30,365 bases of DNA from Clostridia bacterium (GCA_017522515.1 JAFWZH010000291.1:1-30365); one strand, 5' to 3'. Counted from the first letter of the stretch, positions 1 through 8,724 are shown. The notes: generated by a model from the letters alone, not told the origin. Numbers and translations are program-made.

Positions 1-2
1 CA

Positions 3-92
3 GTGGCAAAAACCACAGGACTCCACCTCATATCAAAAGAAATCCTCGCAAGACGAGGACTCCAAAGTTGTACAGATTATTATTTGAATTGA
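3..92 (+). CDS. ltrA: Group II intron reverse transcriptase/maturase, C-terminal end (partial)
   Basis: The window opens inside an ORF whose last 29 codons end with SCTDYYLN and a TGA at 90-92. This type of ending (LQSC-TDYY) is usual for the C-terminus of reverse transcriptase/maturases encoded in bacterial group II introns. The identification rests mainly on what follows: the stop codon directly touches a 34-nt domain V-like hairpin, the normal arrangement when the ORF sits in intron domain IV. The bulk of the protein (RT, maturase and any endonuclease domains) lies outside the window. Intactness cannot be judged. Confidence 0.6.
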   Translation: MAKTTGLHLISKEILARRGLQSCTDYYLN

Positions 93-157
93 ACCGCCCG
101 GTGCCGAACGGCATGCCCGGTGGTGTGAGAGGAGGGAAAAAATCCCTCCTACTCGAT
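91..157 (+). ncRNA. Group II intron 3' end: domains V and VI
   Basis: Positions 91-124 are exactly 34 nt and fold as domain V: outer arms ACCGCC and GGTGGT, an inner helix GTGCC/GGCAT, a GAAC loop and a bulge on the 3' side. Positions 129-154 fold as domain VI: a GC-rich stem GAGGAGGGA/TCCCTCC..CTC with a single unpaired A at 151, the expected branch-point position. The intron would end at about 157 (CTCGAT). One oddity is a C-C clash next to the bulge (C98 against C119), where related introns have a pair, so this copy may be weakened. Confidence 0.65.
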
Positions 158-235
158 CATAGAAAAAGAGATCTTTATGAATAATTGGTAATTTGTTACT
201 TTTTTGTAAAACATTCTGCAAAATAGCTTGATATC

Positions 236-264
236 TTGACAAATAGTTAGTCAAATAATAAACT
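236..264 (+). promoter_or_regulatory. Probable vegetative promoter with dyad operator for the type VII locus
   Basis: TTGACA (236-241) is followed after 17 nt by TAAACT (259-264), a perfect -35 and a 4/6 -10, upstream of the whole block. A dyad, TTGAC (236-240) and GTCAA (250-254) separated by 9 nt, overlaps the -35 and spacer. It lies just upstream of an Xre-type regulator gene, so an autoregulatory operator is a reasonable inference. A start near 271 would leave a 5' leader of about 75 nt before the ATG at 347. Confidence 0.45.
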
Positions 265-346
265 GAAAATATCGCGTTTGTGTGGCATCTTACCTATGGT
301 TGCTGACAAAAAACGGATAAACACAGAAAGGTGTGAATTGATTGCA

Positions 347-661
347 ATGGCTGAATATAAAATCAGCGAAGACCAGCAAAGAATGATTTCTATACTCTCT
401 CAGGCTTTGCCGTATCTACGCAAGGAGATGGGGGTATCACAAACGGAACTTGCTAATAAGGTTGGTGTAAGCAGACAAATGATATCGTTGATAGAACGCC
501 AGTTGCAACCAATGACATGGACTTTGTTTCTTGCTGTGGTCTTTTTCTTTAAATGCAACAATGATTTTGATAAAGGAAAGAAGAAAATTGCAAAAAAATA
601 TCCGAATGTTGTTGAACAGATACTGTTGCTTGAGCATCAGTTGAATACTGGGGGGGATTAG
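347..661 (+). CDS. Xre-family helix-turn-helix regulator
   Basis: A 104-residue cytoplasmic protein. Residues about 20-51 form a classic Xre/Cro HTH: LRKEMGVSQTELANKVGVSR followed by QMISLIER. The hydrophobic stretch after it (WTLFLAVVFFF) is part of the helical core of this fold and probably not a membrane anchor. The frame is open further upstream, to TTG 278, ATG 296 and TTG 338. I chose ATG 347 because the predicted promoter would put transcription start close to 278. The only purine run (AAAGG 327-331) is 6 nt from TTG 338 and 15 nt from ATG 347, so TTG 338 is a real alternative. The stop lies one base before the EssC start. Likely role: local control of the secretion locus, possibly through the dyad at 236-254. 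Confidence 0.8.
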   Translation: MAEYKISEDQQRMISILSQALPYLRKEMGVSQTELANKVGVSRQMISLIERQLQPMTWTLFLAVVFFFKCNNDFDKGKKKIAKKYPNVVEQILLLEHQLNTGGD

Positions 662-662
662 A

Positions 663-3600
663 ATGATTGTTAATCTTATAAAAACTGACAGAATGTTTAG
701 CTTAACATTGCCTGAGAAAGTAAAGGGGCAATATTGGCTGAATGACTTTGACGAGAAGGGTATATTGCGACAACTGATCAGTATTGAAGCAGAAAATGGA
801 AAATGGTGTGTTAAATCTAACAAGAAAGTTTCTGTTTTAGATGCCGGAAATATTTCTGTAGATAAAGCGGAGCTTTCAACAAATAGTTTTTTAAATTTAT
901 GTATTGAAAATACTAATGAAAAAGTTATTCTGTTCACAGAACCGATTGATGAGACGAGACAGACCTTATCAAAGGTTGTAGCTAGCGAGGGTGCTGTATT
1001 TTCAATTGGTAGAGCCGACGATAATAATTTCTGGTACTCGAATAGCTTTGTGTCTACTTACCATGCAAAATTAATATACGATGGTGAAAATTGGTCTATC
1101 TCAGACTTGGAGAGCAGAAATGGAACATATGTTAATGGCTTGCGTATCCATTCTGCGAAATTAAATCCTGGCGATTATGTATATATAATGGGATTAAAAA
1201 TTGTAATCGGTGACACTTATTTCGCCATTAACAATCCCGATATGCAACTAAAAATCAAAGGAGAAGGTCTTTCTAAGTATTATCGTCAAAAAGAGCATTC
1301 GTTAGACAATATTGCTGATATTCCTGAAAAAAGATATTTCTTTAGATCTCCTCGTTTTCATAGAGAAGTTAAACGGGCGGAGGTACATATCGATCCACCT
1401 CCGCAAGCACAAAAGCTTGATACGGTGCCCTTGGCATTGATGCTTGGTCCATCACTAACGATGGCAATGACTTCGGTGAGCACCGGCATTCTCTCGGTAT
1501 CTAATGTGGTAGCGAATGGCGGAAAAATAACACAAGCACTCCCCACACTTGTTATGTCGGTTAGCATGCTTTTGGGCACCGTTTTGTGGCCGGTTTTAAC
1601 AAAAAAATATGAGAAAAAGCAAAAAATAAAGTACGAAAAAAAGAGACAAGAAAAATATTTCACATATCTTAATGAAATTGGAGATCAAATTAAAAATATT
1701 GCAAAAGAACAGTCGGCAATTTTGAATGAGACTTTTGTTACCCAGGAGGAATGCTTAGAGAGGATTATCCGAATAAAGCCAAACTTATGGGAACGTTCGA
1801 TTGAGCAGGGCGATTTTTTAAGGTTGCGTTTGGGAACCGGTACTGTCAACATGAATCTTGACCTTAAGTATCAGGAGAAAAAATTTACTATGGATGATGA
1901 TGCTTTGCAGAATGCGATGCTTGCTCTAGCAGAAGATCCCAAAGACCTCAAGAATGTGCCAATTAGTATAGCTCTTAGGGAAAATGTTGCAATTGGTATT
2001 TATGGTGAGAAAGATTGTCGCGACAACATGATTATGTCGCTCATTCTCCAATTAGTATCGCTCCATGGCTATGACGAGGTTAAACTCGTTATGATAACCG
2101 GTGATGAAGATGATGCGATTTGGGGATTTACAAAATATTTGCCTCATGCATGGAATAACAGTAGAACAATAAGGTATCATGCACATAACATTGATGATGT
2201 AAAGGAAATCTCAAGTATTCTTGAAAAAGAGGTAGTTACAAGGAAACAGTTTTCTCAAAATCGTGATGAGGAGTTTACACCATATTATGTATGTATCATA
2301 ACAAGTGATGTTTTGAGAAAAAAATGTTCAGCCATAAAACAAATTTTGAAGGAGGACAACCTAGGTTTTACAGCAATTGTTACCGGCGATAACTTCAGTG
2401 ATTTTCCAAAAGAAACAAGAACAATAATACATGCCAATGGAAAAGATTCGAAGATTTTTGATAAAAACGATACAACAGGCAAGCAAATTTCCTTTGTGGC
2501 GGATGTCGCAAATAAATTGGTTTTTGAAAATATGTCAACAAAGCTTGCAAATATTGAACTCGATGTGACGGAGAAGAGTTTTGTGTTGCCTAGTATGATG
2601 ACATTTTTAGAAATGTTTAATGTCGGAAAGGTTGAACATCTTAACTCTCTCACCAGGTGGAAGGAGAACAATCCCACAAAGACATTGCAGACACCTATAG
2701 GTATTGATTCGGATGGCGATAGCTTTATGCTTGATTTACATGAAAAATATCACGGTCCTCACGGGTTGGTTGCAGGCATGACAGGCTCGGGTAAATCAGA
2801 ATTCATTATTACATATATCTTGTCTTTGGCAGTCAATTATCACCCCGACGAAGTTGCTTTTATTTTAATCGATTATAAGGGTGGTGGTTTAACAGGAGCG
2901 TTCGAAAACCCGGATAAGGGAATCAAATTGCCACATCTGGCAGGAACGATTACAAACCTTGATGGAGCGGCCATTACTCGCTCGCTGGTTTCTATTCAAA
3001 GCGAACTCAGAAGAAGGCAAGCTATATTTAATGAAGCTCGTAAGGTATCCAATGAGGGTACAATGGATATCTATAAATATCAACAGCTTTACCGTGAGAA
3101 GGTTGTTAGTGAGCCGATGCCGCATCTGTTTATTATTTCCGACGAGTTTGCAGAATTAAAAACACAACAACCAGAATTTATGGAACAGCTTATTAGTGCA
3201 GCACGTATTGGCCGCAGTTTAGGAGTTCATTTGATTCTTGCAACGCAGAAACCCAGCGGTGTTGTCGATGACCAAATCTGGAGCAATAGTCGATTCAGAG
3301 TTTGTTTGAAAGTTCAGGAAAAATCTGATTCACAAGACATGATAAAGTGCCCCGATGCAGCGGAGCTTTCGCAGACAGGAAGGTTTTATTTGCAAGTAGG
3401 ATTTAATGAGCTATTCGCTATGGGACAGTCTGCATGGTGTGGAGCAGAATATCAACCAAGCGATATTGTTGAGAAGCCTGTTGACTCAAGCATACAGGTA
3501 ATTGATGCTCTCGGAAGACCGATCATCAGTGTTAAACCGAATTCTAAGACAATAAGTGTAAGTAAAACAAAACAAATTGTTTCGATTGTAAAATATCTTT

Positions 3601-5231
3601 CAGATTTGGCGGTTGATGAGGGCGTTGCGGCTCGGTCGTTATGGTTAGATCCGATTCCATCTCACATTTATGTTGATCAACTGGAAGAAAAGTACACAAG
3701 GAAATCGCAAGATTTTGTGCTTAATCCGATTGTTGGTGAGTATGATGATCCTTTCAATCAAAGGCAGAATATCCTTACAATACCGCTTTCTATGGAAGGA
3801 AACTGTCTTATTTTTGGCGCGACCGGAAATGGTAAGACAACTTTTGTAACAACTCTTTGTTACTCGTTGATAAAAAACCATACGCCTAATGAAGTAAATC
3901 TTTATTTGTTAGACTATGGTTCTGAAACATTAAAGGCGTTTGCGTCTGCCCCCCATGTGGGTGGAGTTGTGACCGCGGCAGAAGATGAGAAATGCGTCAA
4001 TTTGCTTAAAATGTTGTTGAAGGAGATGGAAACAAGGCGTAGCTTATTCTCTTCTTACGGTGGTGACTATACAAACTATTGTAAGAATAGCGGTAAGACA
4101 GTTCCGAATGTTGTTATAGTGCTAAACAATTTTTCCGGGTTTGCAGAGCAGATGGAAGACTACCAGGAAGAATTTTCGCTTCTGACACGCGACGGTGTTA
4201 AGTATGGTATTTATTTTGTAGTTACAGCAACTAATACAAACGCTGTTCGATACAGAATTCAGCAGAACTTTAAGATGTTGCTTACAATGCAGTTAAATGA
4301 TTCAACTGACTATGTAACAATAGTTGGTAAGAATGATGGCGTGGTACCTTCAAAGTATAAGGGTCGTGGTCTCGTGGCACTTGATCGAGTTTATGAATTC
4401 CAAACGGCTTATTGTACAGAAAAGCAAGATGCGCAGGAGTTTATCCGTAAATTCTGTGATGAGGCCAATAAAGATGCAGCTGTTACTGCTAAAACTATCC
4501 CGATCCTCCCGGATATTGTCAATATGGATTTTGTGGAGAGAAAAATCGGAGGGCTAGCATCCATCCCTGTCGGCGTAGCGAAGAACTCCTTGGAAGTTCT
4601 TACTTGCAATCTTGAGAAAAAAGTCGTTCTTCCTGTGCTTTCTCAGGATTCACACGATATTGTTGAGTTTGCTGAGGAATTGGTGTCCATATTGGCAAAG
4701 TGTGCTTCTGTTACAGTAGTTGACATTGAGAAGGAACTTGACAAGTGTGGCGATCTTATTTCCAAGGCTAGTTATACTGATCTTGTTGCGGAAATGTTTA
4801 ACGAAATGGTGAAGCGCAACAATGAATATAAAGATGCCAATATGGATAGCTTGGTATTAGAACAATACGAGGAACGTTGCTACGTGATATTCGGAATGAA
4901 GCGACTATTCGAACAACTGAATGATGATGCAAGGGATAAGTTGGCAACATTGTTGATCAAGGCAGATCCGATATATAAGATTCATTTTGTAATTTGTGAT
5001 TCTGCGTCTCAAATAAAGAAACACGAATACGATCCGTGGTATAAGCAACATATTCTTGGTGCAGATGGTGTTTGGGTAGGCGAAGGTGTCGCGGATCAGT
5101 TTGCATTCAAAATCAATAAGATTACGAGCGAAATGTATGAAGATGTTGGAAAACACTTTGGCTATTATATTTACCGTAATCGTCCAGTTCTCGCAAAACT
5201 GCTTTCGTCCGAAGAGAAAGGGGATGAATAG
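663..5231 (+). CDS. essC: Type VII secretion FtsK/SpoIIIE ATPase, EssC-like with N-terminal FHA domain
   Basis: A 1522-residue membrane ATPase, the motor of Firmicutes-type type VII secretion. Order: N-terminal domain; FHA domain about 95-185 (FSIGRADDNN at 113, then SRNGTYVNG with N153); two membrane helices about 255-313; a stalk and pseudo-ATPase (DUF) region about 320-600; ATPase D1 with Walker A GMTGSGKS (K711), GGGL, and Walker B LFIISDEF (D827, E828); ATPase D2 with Walker A GATGNGKT (K1058). D2 has NN (1155-1156) where the Walker B acidic pair should be. The C-terminal third (about 1290-1510) looks like D3 but shows no P-loop. RBS GGGGGGAT lies 5 nt upstream, and the gene follows the HTH gene by one base, so the two are probably translationally coupled. 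D1 is probably the only fully competent ATPase. Confidence 0.95.
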   Translation: MIVNLIKTDRMFSLTLPEKVKGQYWLNDFDEKGILRQLISIEAENGKWCVKSNKKVSVLDAGNISVDKAELSTNSFLNLCIENTNEKVILFTEPIDETRQTLSKVVASEGAVFSIGRADDNNFWYSNSFVSTYHAKLIYDGENWSISDLESRNGTYVNGLRIHSAKLNPGDYVYIMGLKIVIGDTYFAINNPDMQLKIKGEGLSKYYRQKEHSLDNIADIPEKRYFFRSPRFHREVKRAEVHIDPPPQAQKLDTVPLALMLGPSLTMAMTSVSTGILSVSNVVANGGKITQALPTLVMSVSMLLGTVLWPVLTKKYEKKQKIKYEKKRQEKYFTYLNEIGDQIKNIAKEQSAILNETFVTQEECLERIIRIKPNLWERSIEQGDFLRLRLGTGTVNMNLDLKYQEKKFTMDDDALQNAMLALAEDPKDLKNVPISIALRENVAIGIYGEKDCRDNMIMSLILQLVSLHGYDEVKLVMITGDEDDAIWGFTKYLPHAWNNSRTIRYHAHNIDDVKEISSILEKEVVTRKQFSQNRDEEFTPYYVCIITSDVLRKKCSAIKQILKEDNLGFTAIVTGDNFSDFPKETRTIIHANGKDSKIFDKNDTTGKQISFVADVANKLVFENMSTKLANIELDVTEKSFVLPSMMTFLEMFNVGKVEHLNSLTRWKENNPTKTLQTPIGIDSDGDSFMLDLHEKYHGPHGLVAGMTGSGKSEFIITYILSLAVNYHPDEVAFILIDYKGGGLTGAFENPDKGIKLPHLAGTITNLDGAAITRSLVSIQSELRRRQAIFNEARKVSNEGTMDIYKYQQLYREKVVSEPMPHLFIISDEFAELKTQQPEFMEQLISAARIGRSLGVHLILATQKPSGVVDDQIWSNSRFRVCLKVQEKSDSQDMIKCPDAAELSQTGRFYLQVGFNELFAMGQSAWCGAEYQPSDIVEKPVDSSIQVIDALGRPIISVKPNSKTISVSKTKQIVSIVKYLSDLAVDEGVAARSLWLDPIPSHIYVDQLEEKYTRKSQDFVLNPIVGEYDDPFNQRQNILTIPLSMEGNCLIFGATGNGKTTFVTTLCYSLIKNHTPNEVNLYLLDYGSETLKAFASAPHVGGVVTAAEDEKCVNLLKMLLKEMETRRSLFSSYGGDYTNYCKNSGKTVPNVVIVLNNFSGFAEQMEDYQEEFSLLTRDGVKYGIYFVVTATNTNAVRYRIQQNFKMLLTMQLNDSTDYVTIVGKNDGVVPSKYKGRGLVALDRVYEFQTAYCTEKQDAQEFIRKFCDEANKDAAVTAKTIPILPDIVNMDFVERKIGGLASIPVGVAKNSLEVLTCNLEKKVVLPVLSQDSHDIVEFAEELVSILAKCASVTVVDIEKELDKCGDLISKASYTDLVAEMFNEMVKRNNEYKDANMDSLVLEQYEERCYVIFGMKRLFEQLNDDARDKLATLLIKADPIYKIHFVICDSASQIKKHEYDPWYKQHILGADGVWVGEGVADQFAFKINKITSEMYEDVGKHFGYYIYRNRPVLAKLLSSEEKGDE

Positions 5232-5234
5232 AAG

Positions 5235-5486
5235 ATGAACAAGGTTCTTGTAAATGTTTATATTCCGATTCTCAACAGGTCCTATGACATTTTCATTCCA
5301 CCCCAGTCACAAGTCTTTGAGGTCACGGAGCTCATAAAGCGGGCGGTTTCTGAATTATCGGAAGGGCAGTTTATGCCGTCACACGATACGGTGCTTGCAC
5401 GCAAAGCTACCGGAGAGATTCTCGATATCAACGGTACTGTTTTTGAATTGGAAATTGGAAACGGTACAAAACTTATGCTTATCTAA
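5235..5486 (+). CDS. esaB: YukD/EsaB-like ubiquitin-fold protein
   Basis: An 83-residue protein that fits the YukD/EsaB family of small ubiquitin-fold proteins in Firmicutes type VII loci. It begins with a beta strand (VLVNVYIP), has an amphipathic central helix (VTELIKRAVSEL) and ends with the strand-rich stretch FELEIGNGTKLMLI. It starts 3 nt after the EssC stop, so the two are almost certainly co-translated. In known systems this protein is cytoplasmic and needed for or modulates secretion rather than being exported. No diglycine tail is present, as is usual for this family. Confidence 0.85.
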   Translation: MNKVLVNVYIPILNRSYDIFIPPQSQVFEVTELIKRAVSELSEGQFMPSHDTVLARKATGEILDINGTVFELEIGNGTKLMLI

Positions 5487-5538
5487 GAATAAGCACAATA
5501 TTATGTATTCATATGTTAGTTCGCTTATTACGAGCTAA
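5477..5538 (+). promoter_or_regulatory. Two small stem-loops between esaB and the first WXG100 gene
   Basis: GCTTAT (5477-5482) pairs with ATAAGC (5489-5494). Further on, TTAGTTCG (5516-5523) pairs with CGAGCTAA (5531-5538), an 8-bp stem including one G-U pair. Neither has a U-tract, so they are not classical terminators. They could mark an RNA-processing or stabilising segment that lets the WXG100 genes accumulate to a different level than essC. This is inference from position only. Confidence 0.25.
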
Positions 5539-5570
5539 TGTTGATAAAAATTTAAGGAGGTCATTAAAAA

Positions 5571-5873
5571 ATGGCAAGAACAATTCAGGTTACCCCGGAA
5601 CAGTTGGAGTCCACCGCAGGCAGAATTGAGAGTTTGGCAGCCGATTACAAGACGCAGTATGATCAGCTCTATTCTGAGACAAACGCGATGGCCTCTACAT
5701 GGAGCGGAAAAGACAATGTGGCGTTTGTGAATCAGATTGATGGCTTCAAGGATGACTTTGCAAAGATGCATACCTTGATGCTCAACTATGCTGATTTTCT
5801 CAGAAAGAGCGCAAAAGCGTATCGCGACACTCAGGATACTGTTGTGTCCGAAGCTCGCAAACTGGTTAATTAA
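5571..5873 (+). CDS. WXG100-family secreted protein (first of pair)
   Basis: A 100-residue helical-hairpin protein of the WXG100/ESAT-6 family, the small substrates and targeting partners of type VII secretion. The WSG turn is at 44-46, between two long amphipathic helices. The C-terminal helix has YRDTQD (84-89), where the export signal YxxxD/E is one residue out of register (position 88 is Gln). RBS AAGGAGG lies just upstream. The neighbour at 5888 is of equal length and starts 14 nt downstream, so the two products probably form a heterodimer, as EsxA/EsxB do. Confidence 0.9.
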   Translation: MARTIQVTPEQLESTAGRIESLAADYKTQYDQLYSETNAMASTWSGKDNVAFVNQIDGFKDDFAKMHTLMLNYADFLRKSAKAYRDTQDTVVSEARKLVN

Positions 5874-5887
5874 GGAGGATAAAGACT

Positions 5888-6187
5888 ATGGCAGACACCA
5901 TTCAGATTTCAACGCAAGTATTGTTGGATACCGCAGAGAAGGTTCGTACTATCAACTCTACTCTGGACAGTAAACTTGCTGACATCAACAAAAGCATGAA
6001 CGATCTTGAAGCTACTTGGAAAAGTGACGCAGCATCCGATATTAGAGCTGCTATGAATGCAATGAAGCCTCGCTTTGAGGAGTACAAGAATGTTGTTGAA
6101 TCCTATGCAAAATTTCTTGTGAACACTGCACAGAGCTACGAATCTACTGAAAGCGCAATTCAAACCAACGCACAAGCATTTAAGTAA
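5888..6187 (+). CDS. WXG100-family secreted protein (second of pair)
   Basis: A 99-residue member of the same fold. The turn reads WKS (44-46) in place of WxG, while the C-terminal helix has a canonical secretion motif YESTE (84-88). RBS AAGGAGG at 5872-5878 overlaps the stop of the preceding gene. The degenerate turn here and the degenerate tail motif in the partner suggest that the pair supplies one good copy of each element. A strong hairpin follows at 6203-6228. Confidence 0.88.
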   Translation: MADTIQISTQVLLDTAEKVRTINSTLDSKLADINKSMNDLEATWKSDAASDIRAAMNAMKPRFEEYKNVVESYAKFLVNTAQSYESTESAIQTNAQAFK

Positions 6188-6202
6188 TGCAAAATACACT
6201 GT

Positions 6203-6228
6203 GGGTGGGTGTGATCCCACACCTACCT
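6203..6228 (+). terminator. Strong hairpin after the WXG100 pair (attenuator or 3' stabiliser)
   Basis: GGTGGGTGTG (6204-6213) pairs with CACACCTACC (6218-6227), with one G-U pair and an ATCC loop; a further G-U pair at 6203/6228 can extend it. The downstream sequence TGCCTAAATTTG has no proper U-tract. It is more likely a partial terminator or an mRNA 3'-end stabiliser that separates the abundant WXG100 message from the downstream genes. Confidence 0.45.
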
Positions 6229-6263
6229 GCCTAAATTTGAAACTAATGGGATGGATTTATCCC

Positions 6264-6274
6264 TGATATATAAT
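6264..6274 (+). promoter_or_regulatory. Possible internal extended -10 promoter
   Basis: TGATATATAAT provides an extended -10 (TG, one base, then TATATA, with TATAAT overlapping), lying between the hairpin and the lipoprotein gene at 6298. No convincing -35 lies 16-18 nt upstream, so this is weak. It would give the lipoprotein and later genes a transcript independent of the WXG100 pair. Confidence 0.25.
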
Positions 6275-6297
6275 CTGCTTATCGAGGAGGATATGCT

Positions 6298-8724
6298 ATG
6301 AAGCGACTACTTTCGTTAATTCTTGCTATAACATTACTGGTGTCAATATTGTCTGCATGTTCTTTGCAACATTTTAGGTTTGATGATGGTGGTACTAATC
6401 AAGGAAATAGTGAGATAGGTGGTGATACCTTAACTATAGGGCAGTGGCTTGGAATGGTTAACAACGCCTTTGGAATGGCAAGTTACTCACAAGAGGAGCC
6501 GTACATATCTACAGTAGATAATAAGAGTGAGTATTTTGAAACTGTCCAAATCGCCGCTGAATGGAATGTTATTGATTCCGGTAAAAGCTTGAATCCAAAC
6601 GATTCATTGCTTTGGAGAGACGCACTGTTGACGTTGGTTAATGTTGGTAATTTTACAAAGCAGGATGCAACAGAGGATGAGAAAATTGATTATGGCATTG
6701 GACACTTTGGAACAAGAATAAAAAAAGAATGGCTTGGAGAGGCTATAGATGTTGCAACTGCAAACTCGTTGCTCATCACCGCTAAGGATAAGTGGGCAAA
6801 TCGGGAGTATAATGAAACAATTTTAGAAGTTGACTATGCTGATAATGTAAAAGTATTTGCAAACGATGAGCTTGCAGGGGTGACTTTTCTAGACAGCAAC
6901 ACTATTTCTTTGAGTGGAATAACACAGTTGGATTTTGATGCAGGAGATGTTATTCTTCTTCCAGAGGAAGCAAACTCCGACTCTCCTGTGGCGTATAAAG
7001 TTGAGGATATTAATGTAGATAATGATGTAACGGTAATCAAAATAAGTGATGATATAGAACTAGGAGATGTTGTAGATGAGTTGTATATGGAGGACACTTT
7101 TTCTCCGGATTTAACACAGGCAGTGTTTTATGATGGTAACGGAAATTTGGTATCAAATGGCAATCCGTCTGTTGTCGAACAGTCTTTTGATGATAGTGAA
7201 TATAAAATTACAAACTTAGCATATTCTACTGGTAACTCATTGCAGGCTACACCTCTTGCTGCCAAGACAACATTTGAGTTTGTGGTTGACGGATGCAAGG
7301 TAGAAGTTACGATGAAGTCTGATGGCCTTTCCGCTAAAATCGAGATGCCTTTATCGGAGGACAAGAAGGTCAAGGGGTACTATGAGGTTGAGGTAAGCAA
7401 TTTTAAAGTCACAAATAAAATTGATTACAGCTGGTTTACCCTGCATTCGGCTGAATTAAAGGTTGATTATCAAACAAAAAACACTGTTGGAGTTAAGAAA
7501 ACGTACATAGAAGAGAAGGCAGTGTATGCCCCTAAATGGTCGAATGGAAATGGCAGCTATCTAACAAATCTAAAAAACTCAGTTTGGAAGGATGCATCAT
7601 CCAAAAAACTTGGTGCAAAAACAATAAAGATTGGTAGCATAAAAGTTGCATCGGTAGGCATTGCGTCTTTTTCGGTGGATGTTTATGCTAAACTCAAGGT
7701 TGATGGAAGTATAGAAATTTCCTTTTCAGAGACGGGTTGCAAGGGCATTGAATATAAAAAGGGCAATTGCCGCGTTATAAACACTTCCGACAGAGATACG
7801 GACGTGAAATTTAAGTGCAAAGCAGAAGGTACAGTTTCGGTTGTTCCAACTGTAAATGCGTTTGGGTTTGCAATCATTGGACTAAAAGGGGAGACTGGTC
7901 TTGGTGCCGAGGCATCTCTAACGTTTCATCTTGTAGATGCCGGAAATCATTTGTTACAGGAGACAACTGCAACAGATTTGCCACCAGAGGTCGTTGAAGC
8001 AATGGAAATATCTGGTTTAGCGGCTGAAGCAGATGAGATAAAAAAACTTGCAGAATCTCAAGGGGGAACATTTACATCAGAAAAAAGCACGGTGGAATTA
8101 CACATAGATACGTGTATAGATATAAATGTTTATTTTATTCTTCGGGTTGGTATTGAGGAAGAAACTCTTGCAGGAAAGCTGTTAAAGGGTACAAAAATAA
8201 AAGTTACATGGGAACTATACGGAAATAAAAATGCAAAGATCTGTAACTTGCATATTGAAAATTTTGACTTTGTTGATGCGTTTAGCAAAATTGAATTCTT
8301 CACTGATAAAAACCAGTGCACAATGAAATATACTCCATTTGATAATGCCTTCGAGCAGGAAAACGCGCAAGATGAAACAATAAACAATGGTACAGTCGAT
8401 GTTGGCGAGGTCTTAGTTGTTTCGGACATGAAGATTGTAACACTCACAGGAACGTGCAGAACTATTAGTGTGATTCAAATACCTAGGGGGTATGAGCTTA
8501 AGGATATTGTTTGCGAATCAATGGACACTTCAATAGCATCAATAGATATGAATGGTGTAATTACAGCTCGAAGCGAGGGTTCAACGACAATGATCGTAAG
8601 GACATCAGATGGTAAATATTCGTGTGCCTGCGCAGTTACCGTTGTCAATGAGTTTAGCGAGAATTTTACTCCATTGGGTTTTTCAGTAAGCACATACGAA
8701 GTTGAAGGAGTATATGCAGTATGA
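6298..8724 (+). CDS. Large lipoprotein with SLH-like and BIG2 domains
   Basis: An 808-residue precursor. The signal peptide (KRLL plus a hydrophobic run) ends in the lipobox LSAC with C21 as the lipidated residue, so the protein should be anchored outside the membrane. Residues about 55-118 resemble one S-layer-homology repeat (IAAEWNVIDSGKSLNPNDSL then R and a hydrophobic helix). Residues about 710-790 resemble a bacterial Ig-like group 2 domain (SIASIDMNGVITARSEGSTT). The 600 residues between are beta-rich and not recognised. RBS GAGGAGG lies upstream. The stop overlaps the next start by 4 nt (ATGA). Inference: a cell-envelope component of the secretion system, perhaps standing in for the missing EsaA/EssB parts. 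A secreted adhesin-like protein is an alternative. Confidence 0.8.
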   Translation: MKRLLSLILAITLLVSILSACSLQHFRFDDGGTNQGNSEIGGDTLTIGQWLGMVNNAFGMASYSQEEPYISTVDNKSEYFETVQIAAEWNVIDSGKSLNPNDSLLWRDALLTLVNVGNFTKQDATEDEKIDYGIGHFGTRIKKEWLGEAIDVATANSLLITAKDKWANREYNETILEVDYADNVKVFANDELAGVTFLDSNTISLSGITQLDFDAGDVILLPEEANSDSPVAYKVEDINVDNDVTVIKISDDIELGDVVDELYMEDTFSPDLTQAVFYDGNGNLVSNGNPSVVEQSFDDSEYKITNLAYSTGNSLQATPLAAKTTFEFVVDGCKVEVTMKSDGLSAKIEMPLSEDKKVKGYYEVEVSNFKVTNKIDYSWFTLHSAELKVDYQTKNTVGVKKTYIEEKAVYAPKWSNGNGSYLTNLKNSVWKDASSKKLGAKTIKIGSIKVASVGIASFSVDVYAKLKVDGSIEISFSETGCKGIEYKKGNCRVINTSDRDTDVKFKCKAEGTVSVVPTVNAFGFAIIGLKGETGLGAEASLTFHLVDAGNHLLQETTATDLPPEVVEAMEISGLAAEADEIKKLAESQGGTFTSEKSTVELHIDTCIDINVYFILRVGIEEETLAGKLLKGTKIKVTWELYGNKNAKICNLHIENFDFVDAFSKIEFFTDKNQCTMKYTPFDNAFEQENAQDETINNGTVDVGEVLVVSDMKIVTLTGTCRTISVIQIPRGYELKDIVCESMDTSIASIDMNGVITARSEGSTTMIVRTSDGKYSCACAVTVVNEFSENFTPLGFSVSTYEVEGVYAV

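Noticed and set aside
437..937. 166-codon minus-strand frame opposite the HTH gene and essC start
   Set aside because: It is antisense to two well-supported genes, has no motif, and its composition mirrors the plus-strand codons.
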